Positions 59,410 to 64,000 of a stretch of 64,000 bases of DNA are shown here, in pieces. The stretch spans positions 1 through 64,000 of the forward strand of contig JAQZBN010000015.1 in assembly GCA_029238935.1 (NCBI GenBank), written 5' to 3'. Source of the stretch: Herbinix sp. Lineage in GTDB: Bacteria > Bacillota > Clostridia > Lachnospirales > Lachnospiraceae. Numbering within the stretch: the stretch's first letter is position 1; each line of letters begins with the position of its first letter. The position numbers and the translations under genes are program-made. The notes under the pieces were generated by a model. It searched no databases. It was not told the DNA's origin and saw only the letters and a program-made list of their open reading frames with translations.

Positions 59410-60822
59410 TTAAACGGGATAAGCTTTACTATTTGAATCAGCGTTTGTAACATCTATCCTAGTTTTTTGCGCTTGCCTGTATTTGAAGAAATCCATAGCT
59501 ACCTGAGGGAATAATGCATAGGATAATACATCCTCATCTTGTTCCTTCCAGTCAGCGATTTCTGCTTCTATTTTTTTCAACTCCGGCTCAATTAAGTCTG
59601 CCGGTCGACAAGTAATTGGTTTCTTATCACCGATTACTTTTTTCTGAACTTCTTTGTCAAACGGTTTCACCGTTTGGCCATATTCTCCGGAAAGAAGAGC
59701 TTTTGTTTCCTTCGTTACCATCTTGTAACGTTCACCTGCAAGTACATTAAGTACTGCCTGCGTACCAACAATCTGACTGGAAGGAGTTACCAACGGGGGT
59801 TCACCAAAATCTTTTCTTACTCTTGGAATTTCCTGCAATACATCATAATATCTATCTTCTGCTTTTTGCTCTTTTAACTGAGACACCAAATTGGATAACA
59901 TACCACCGGGTACCTGATATAGGAGAGTTTTAATATCTACACCCATAACTTTTGGATTTAATAAACCACTATCTAAGGCCTGATCCCGAAGTGGACGGAA
60001 ATAATCAGCAATCTCAGCTAATAATATCTGATCAAAACCAGTATCATAAGGGGTGCCTTTGAAGGTTTCAACCATAACTTCGGTAGCAGGTTGACTGGTA
60101 CCCATCGCAAATGGTGACATTGCTGTGTCAATGATGTCGCATCCTGCTTCTACCGCTTTTAGGTAAGTCATACCGCCTACACCGCTGGTATAGTGGGTAT
60201 GAAGGTCGATTGGGATTTTAACTGCGGATTTAAGAGTACTTACTAATGCAGTTGCCTCATATGGAACCAGAAGACCTGCCATATCCTTGATACAGATAGA
60301 GGAAGCACCAAGAGATTCAATCTTCTTTGCCATAGAAATATAATATTCTGGCGTATAGGCATCTCCTAAGGTATAGGAGATTGCTATTTGTGCATGACCA
60401 TTTTCTTTATTGGTTGCTTTTACAGCGCATTCTAAGTTTCGGATATCATTTAAAGCATCAAAGATACGTATGATGTCAATACCATTTGCTATTGATTTTT
60501 GAACGAAATAAGCTACAACATCGTCCGCATAATGGCGATATCCTAAGATATTCTGACCACGAAACAACATCTGAAGCTTTGTATTTTTAAAACCAGCTCT
60601 GATTTTTCTTAAACGTTCCCAAGGATCTTCTTTTAAGAAACGCAGGGATGCATCAAAAGTTGCTCCACCCCAACATTCTACTGCATGATAACCAACCTTA
60701 TCCATTGTTTCTAGAATGGGGAGCATCTGCTCCGTTGACATTCTGGTAGCAATCAATGACTGATGAGCATCACGCAATATGGTTTCGGTTATTTTAACCG
60801 GTCTTTTTATTTGTTCTGCCAT
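59410..60822 (-). CDS. oadA: Oxaloacetate decarboxylase alpha / transcarboxylase 5S / pyruvate carboxylase B-type subunit
   Basis: ITETILRDAHQSLIATRM, MLFRGQNILGYRHYADDVV, CIKDMAGLL, IDLHTHYTSGVGGMTYL. Confidence 0.93.
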   Translation of the reverse strand: MAEQIKRPVKITETILRDAHQSLIATRMSTEQMLPILETMDKVGYHAVECWGGATFDASLRFLKEDPWERLRKIRAGFKNTKLQMLFRGQNILGYRHYADDVVAYFVQKSIANGIDIIRIFDALNDIRNLECAVKATNKENGHAQIAISYTLGDAYTPEYYISMAKKIESLGASSICIKDMAGLLVPYEATALVSTLKSAVKIPIDLHTHYTSGVGGMTYLKAVEAGCDIIDTAMSPFAMGTSQPATEVMVETFKGTPYDTGFDQILLAEIADYFRPLRDQALDSGLLNPKVMGVDIKTLLYQVPGGMLSNLVSQLKEQKAEDRYYDVLQEIPRVRKDFGEPPLVTPSSQIVGTQAVLNVLAGERYKMVTKETKALLSGEYGQTVKPFDKEVQKKVIGDKKPITCRPADLIEPELKKIEAEIADWKEQDEDVLSYALFPQVAMDFFKYRQAQKTRIDVTNADSNSKAYPV

Positions 60823-60860
60823 GACTTACCTCCTGTTATTATAAAACACGAATGATTGCT

Positions 60861-61289
60861 TTAACTTAATGTTACAAGAACAGTACCTGCTTCTACAGTT
60901 TGGCCTGCAGTTACATTAATACTTGCAACTGTTCCATCCTGAGGTGCAACGATTTCATTCTCCATCTTCATGGCTTCCAGAATTAAGATGACTTCTCCTC
61001 TTTTTACGGTTTGACCTTCGCTGGCTTTGATATTTAATATCTTACCAGGCATAGGAGCATTAATCTTAACACTTCCCGTAGCGCCAGATGATTTCGGTGC
61101 AGCGGCAGGTTTTGCTTCTTGAACAGGAGCAGCACTTGGTGTCGAAACAGGTGTAGGAGCAGCTACTTTTACAGGAGCTGCAACAGGAGCCTTTGCAGTT
61201 ACGCTGGATGCAGCATGAGCTGCTGCTGTACTCTCTTCAACAGAAACTTCATAGGTATTACCATTAACTGTTATTGTATAATATTTCAT
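60861..61289 (-). CDS. Biotin carboxyl carrier protein (separate subunit)
   Basis: Ala/Pro-rich linker and biotinylation motif [14 protein letters not shown]. Confidence 0.95.
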   Translation of the reverse strand: MKYYTITVNGNTYEVSVEESTAAAHAASSVTAKAPVAAPVKVAAPTPVSTPSAAPVQEAKPAAAPKSSGATGSVKINAPMPGKILNIKASEGQTVKRGEVILILEAMKMENEIVAPQDGTVASINVTAGQTVEAGTVLVTLS

Positions 61290-61355
61290 TATAAAATCCT
61301 CCTTGTATGACAGGCCTACATGACGCCCGCCTTATCTTATTCATTAAGTATTCCG

Positions 61356-61742
61356 TTATTTATTTGAATTCACTTTACGAATGGAACGAACGACTAATCC
61401 ATCAGCAGGTACGAAGTCTCCGAAAGATGCGGTAATAGCAGCTGTAATTACCGCTACTAACTCGTTATCATCGATAAGTTCATTTTCTTCCTGCTCCACT
61501 ATTTGAGCTATGACATTATCCATAAAAGCCTGGTTGTTTTGATCTGACTTTGTCTTGGTAGCTTGTGAGCCAGGAAAAACCTTTACTAAATAAACCAAAA
61601 GAATAGTAAGTAATATAATAACAATAGAAATTCCCATACCAATTAAAATATAGAAGGAATTTTCTTCAAGGCGTTCAACCAGGGAGTTCGCGGAGAGCAT
61701 TGCTATCGTTCTATTCATTATTCCGGACTGTAATATTCCCAT
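61356..61742 (-). CDS. oadG: OadG-like gamma subunit
   Basis: One N-terminal TM helix (YILIGMGISIVIILLTILLVYLVKVF) and C-terminal region resembling OadG; lies between carboxyltransferase and BCCP genes. Confidence 0.8.
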   Translation of the reverse strand: MGILQSGIMNRTIAMLSANSLVERLEENSFYILIGMGISIVIILLTILLVYLVKVFPGSQATKTKSDQNNQAFMDNVIAQIVEQEENELIDDNELVAVITAAITASFGDFVPADGLVVRSIRKVNSNK

Positions 61743-61758
61743 TTTTTATCACCTCATC

Positions 61759-63195
61759 CTATCTCGTTCCATGTTTTTTTACAGGTCGGGTTTCGCTCTT
61801 GGTAAATAACATCTCGAAAGAATATATTAAATGTTTTCTCACTGTGGATGGTTCTATGATACTATCCACATATCCACGACTAGCTGCAGCAATTGCACTG
61901 GACTGCAACGTAGCATAGTCAGCGGCCTTTTCTTTGATTACCTCACCTTTTTCACCTGCATACATGATCTGTGCAGCTAGATCAGCATTCATCATACCAA
62001 TTTCAGCGCTTGGTAATGCAAATACCATATCTGCACCAATATGTTTCGAGTTCATAGTAATGTAAGCACTGCCATAAGCTTCTCCAATAATCAGATTTAC
62101 CTTTGGCACGGTAGCACTGGTGAATGCATAGGTAAGTTTTGCACAAGCTTCTGCAATCGTTTTTTCTTCCTCTACGGTTGCTTTATAACCATTTACATTA
62201 GTAAGGGTTACAACAGGAATATGAAATGCGTCACAGAATTTAACAAAACGTTCTGCTTTTAGGCATCCGGCAGTCGTTAAGGAGCCATCAAAACGATCAG
62301 TTACTTTTCCTTCGCTATCCAACACTTCAGTACGATTTGCAACGGCTCCGATGGTAACACCGTTAAGACGAATGAAACCCGTAACCATATCCTTAGCATA
62401 CTCAGATTTTATTTCAAAGAAATAATGATCATCGGAGAGATCAATAAGGGCCTTCTTCGTATCCCCTAATTCTGTTTCCAGTGCAGGAACTAATCGATTT
62501 AAATCGTCGTTACACTCATCAAAAGAAGCATCATCATCATTGCTAGCCGGAAGTATGGTAATAAGATCACGAATTCTATCTAACACATCGTTTTCTGTGG
62601 CTCCAACAAAATCAACCATACCGGACTTAGCTTGAAATGTTGCAGAGGAGGTATCTAATTTTTCCTTATAATTTTTATCTAAAGTATTCGGAGAATTCAC
62701 ATACAGTTTTGCATTCTTTGCTTCCATAAAGGTAAAATCACTTAGGGATGCAAGAATAGCTAAACCACCGCCGGAATTTCCAAAGACAGCAGTTATCTGT
62801 GGTATTACTCCGGAAGCCATAACCTTCTTCGTATAAATTTCGCCAAAACCCTGTAGTGCATCGGTTGCTTCCTGAAGTCTTAGTCCTGCACAGTCAATGA
62901 TTCCAATGACCGGAGCCCCAACTTTTAGTGCAAGATCATAAATATGTGCTATTTTCTTCGCGTGCATTTCACCGACAGACCCGCCGAGTGCTGACGCATC
63001 CTGGCTATACACATAAACCAGGTTACCATCAATCACGCCATAACCGGTTATCACGCCGTCAGCAGGAACTTCTTTCTGCTGTAAATTAAAGTCTGTACTC
63101 CTTTTTGTTACATAAGCGCCGACTTCAACAAAACTATTGTCGTCAAGCAAAGAAGTAATTCTTTCTCTAGCTGACAGTTGTGCTGTATTACTCAT
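61759..63195 (-). CDS. Biotin-dependent acyl-CoA carboxyltransferase (methylmalonyl-CoA type) subunit
   Basis: ARERITSLLDDNSFVEVG, YSQDASALGGSVGEMHAKKI, NSGGGLAILASLSDF, GEAYGSAYITMNS. Confidence 0.9.
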   Translation of the reverse strand: MSNTAQLSARERITSLLDDNSFVEVGAYVTKRSTDFNLQQKEVPADGVITGYGVIDGNLVYVYSQDASALGGSVGEMHAKKIAHIYDLALKVGAPVIGIIDCAGLRLQEATDALQGFGEIYTKKVMASGVIPQITAVFGNSGGGLAILASLSDFTFMEAKNAKLYVNSPNTLDKNYKEKLDTSSATFQAKSGMVDFVGATENDVLDRIRDLITILPASNDDDASFDECNDDLNRLVPALETELGDTKKALIDLSDDHYFFEIKSEYAKDMVTGFIRLNGVTIGAVANRTEVLDSEGKVTDRFDGSLTTAGCLKAERFVKFCDAFHIPVVTLTNVNGYKATVEEEKTIAEACAKLTYAFTSATVPKVNLIIGEAYGSAYITMNSKHIGADMVFALPSAEIGMMNADLAAQIMYAGEKGEVIKEKAADYATLQSSAIAAASRGYVDSIIEPSTVRKHLIYSFEMLFTKSETRPVKKHGTR

Positions 63196-63321
63196 TTTCA
63201 GCCCTCCATTTTTTTCTAATGTTTATATGAAATCCAATTTTCTGCCAATTATAATTGTAAAACTTTTTTCTCAATAAATCAAGGAAAGTTTCAAATAATA
63301 TAGTACAATCTGTATTTATCA

Positions 63322-63957
63322 TTATATATTTTCGGAAAAAACCTTTCGAATATGATCCATTGTAAAACCTTTCCGAAATAAGTAAGACATTAGCTTCTGT
63401 TTCTCCTCCTTAGGTATCTGGGTGAGCTCACCTTTATACTTTTTTGATACTGCTTTTCTGAGCGCTATTATCTCCGGTTCTTCTGGCTCCTCTTCGTTCT
63501 CAGTGAGAAGAGATAGTTCTTCCTGATAATGTTCCAGAAAAGTTTCCTTTTTAATGCCTTTTTGATACAGTTCCGATTGCATCATTAATTTACTTTTTCT
63601 TGAAACATTATTTCTGATATAATGGGAGGTATATCGGTCATCATTTATATAATCATACTCTTTCATATAAATAAGGGCTCTTTCGATGATATCCTCTGAA
63701 AATCCTGCATCTTTTAATTTCATTCGTAATTCCTGCTCAGTTCGATCCATAAATTTTAGTATTGCCAATGCTTTTTGTTTTGCTCGGGGAAAAATAGTAT
63801 TCTCTAGGATCTCATGATACACGAAAGGCGATAGTTCTATTCCTTCTAATATAGAATAATTCTCTATCTCCTTTTTATATAGCTGAAAACGAACAATACC
63901 ATCAATATAAATATTCACTTTAGACTTTTCAACTTCTTCCAAACGGGTTATTACCAT
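63322..63957 (-). CDS. recX: Regulatory protein RecX
   Basis: RTEQELRMKLKDAGFSEDIIERALIYMKEYDYINDDRYTSHYIRNNV repeat pattern. Confidence 0.92.
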   Translation of the reverse strand: MVITRLEEVEKSKVNIYIDGIVRFQLYKKEIENYSILEGIELSPFVYHEILENTIFPRAKQKALAILKFMDRTEQELRMKLKDAGFSEDIIERALIYMKEYDYINDDRYTSHYIRNNVSRKSKLMMQSELYQKGIKKETFLEHYQEELSLLTENEEEPEEPEIIALRKAVSKKYKGELTQIPKEEKQKLMSYLFRKGFTMDHIRKVFSENI

Positions 63958-64000
63958 TGATATAGTCCTTTCTATATACTTAAAAAGGCTGTTTTACGCA

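Overview
The window is a 64 kb chromosomal segment of a low-GC Firmicute. Gene content and order suggest a Lachnospiraceae-like, spore-forming Clostridium; this is inferred from gene content only. Almost every gene is on the minus strand. From left to right it contains: a truncated NUDIX gene and decayed transposon debris; a Trk-type K+ uptake operon linked to a KdpDE-like two-component pair; an aldo/keto reductase with a divergent MerR regulator; a hemerythrin-like protein; an orphan BlaI-type repressor; a DUF4143-type ATPase; rluD-lspA-aroB-ylmH-sepF-yggS; the mreBCD-PBP2-minCDE-mgsA cell-shape cluster; miaA-mutL-mutS-rnhA plus a membrane-anchored MutS homologue; spoIVA-gpsA-plsY-der; pgeF-yraN-ylqH-rnhB-rbgA-lepB-rplS-trmD-rimM-khpA-rpsP-ffh-ylxM; a hybrid histidine kinase with HPt; a biotin-dependent carboxyltransferase cassette; and recX. 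Most of this is ordinary core genome. No CRISPR array, tRNA, rRNA, phage or defence island was seen. The best unexplained signals are: (1) an unlisted 34-aa transmembrane microprotein ORF between trkA and trkH; (2) an HPt domain lying in frame directly after the single TAA stop of the hybrid kinase, with no canonical start codon ahead of it; (3) a consensus promoter overlapping a perfect 13-bp dyad that would hide the ylxM Shine-Dalgarno only in read-through RNA, with a similar layout at the hybrid kinase; (4) a structured element in the gap where rodA would be expected; (5) a MutS-family ATPase with predicted transmembrane helices; and (6) dyads resembling BlaI operators upstream of an orphan blaI. 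All calls come from reading the sequence; no database search was run.
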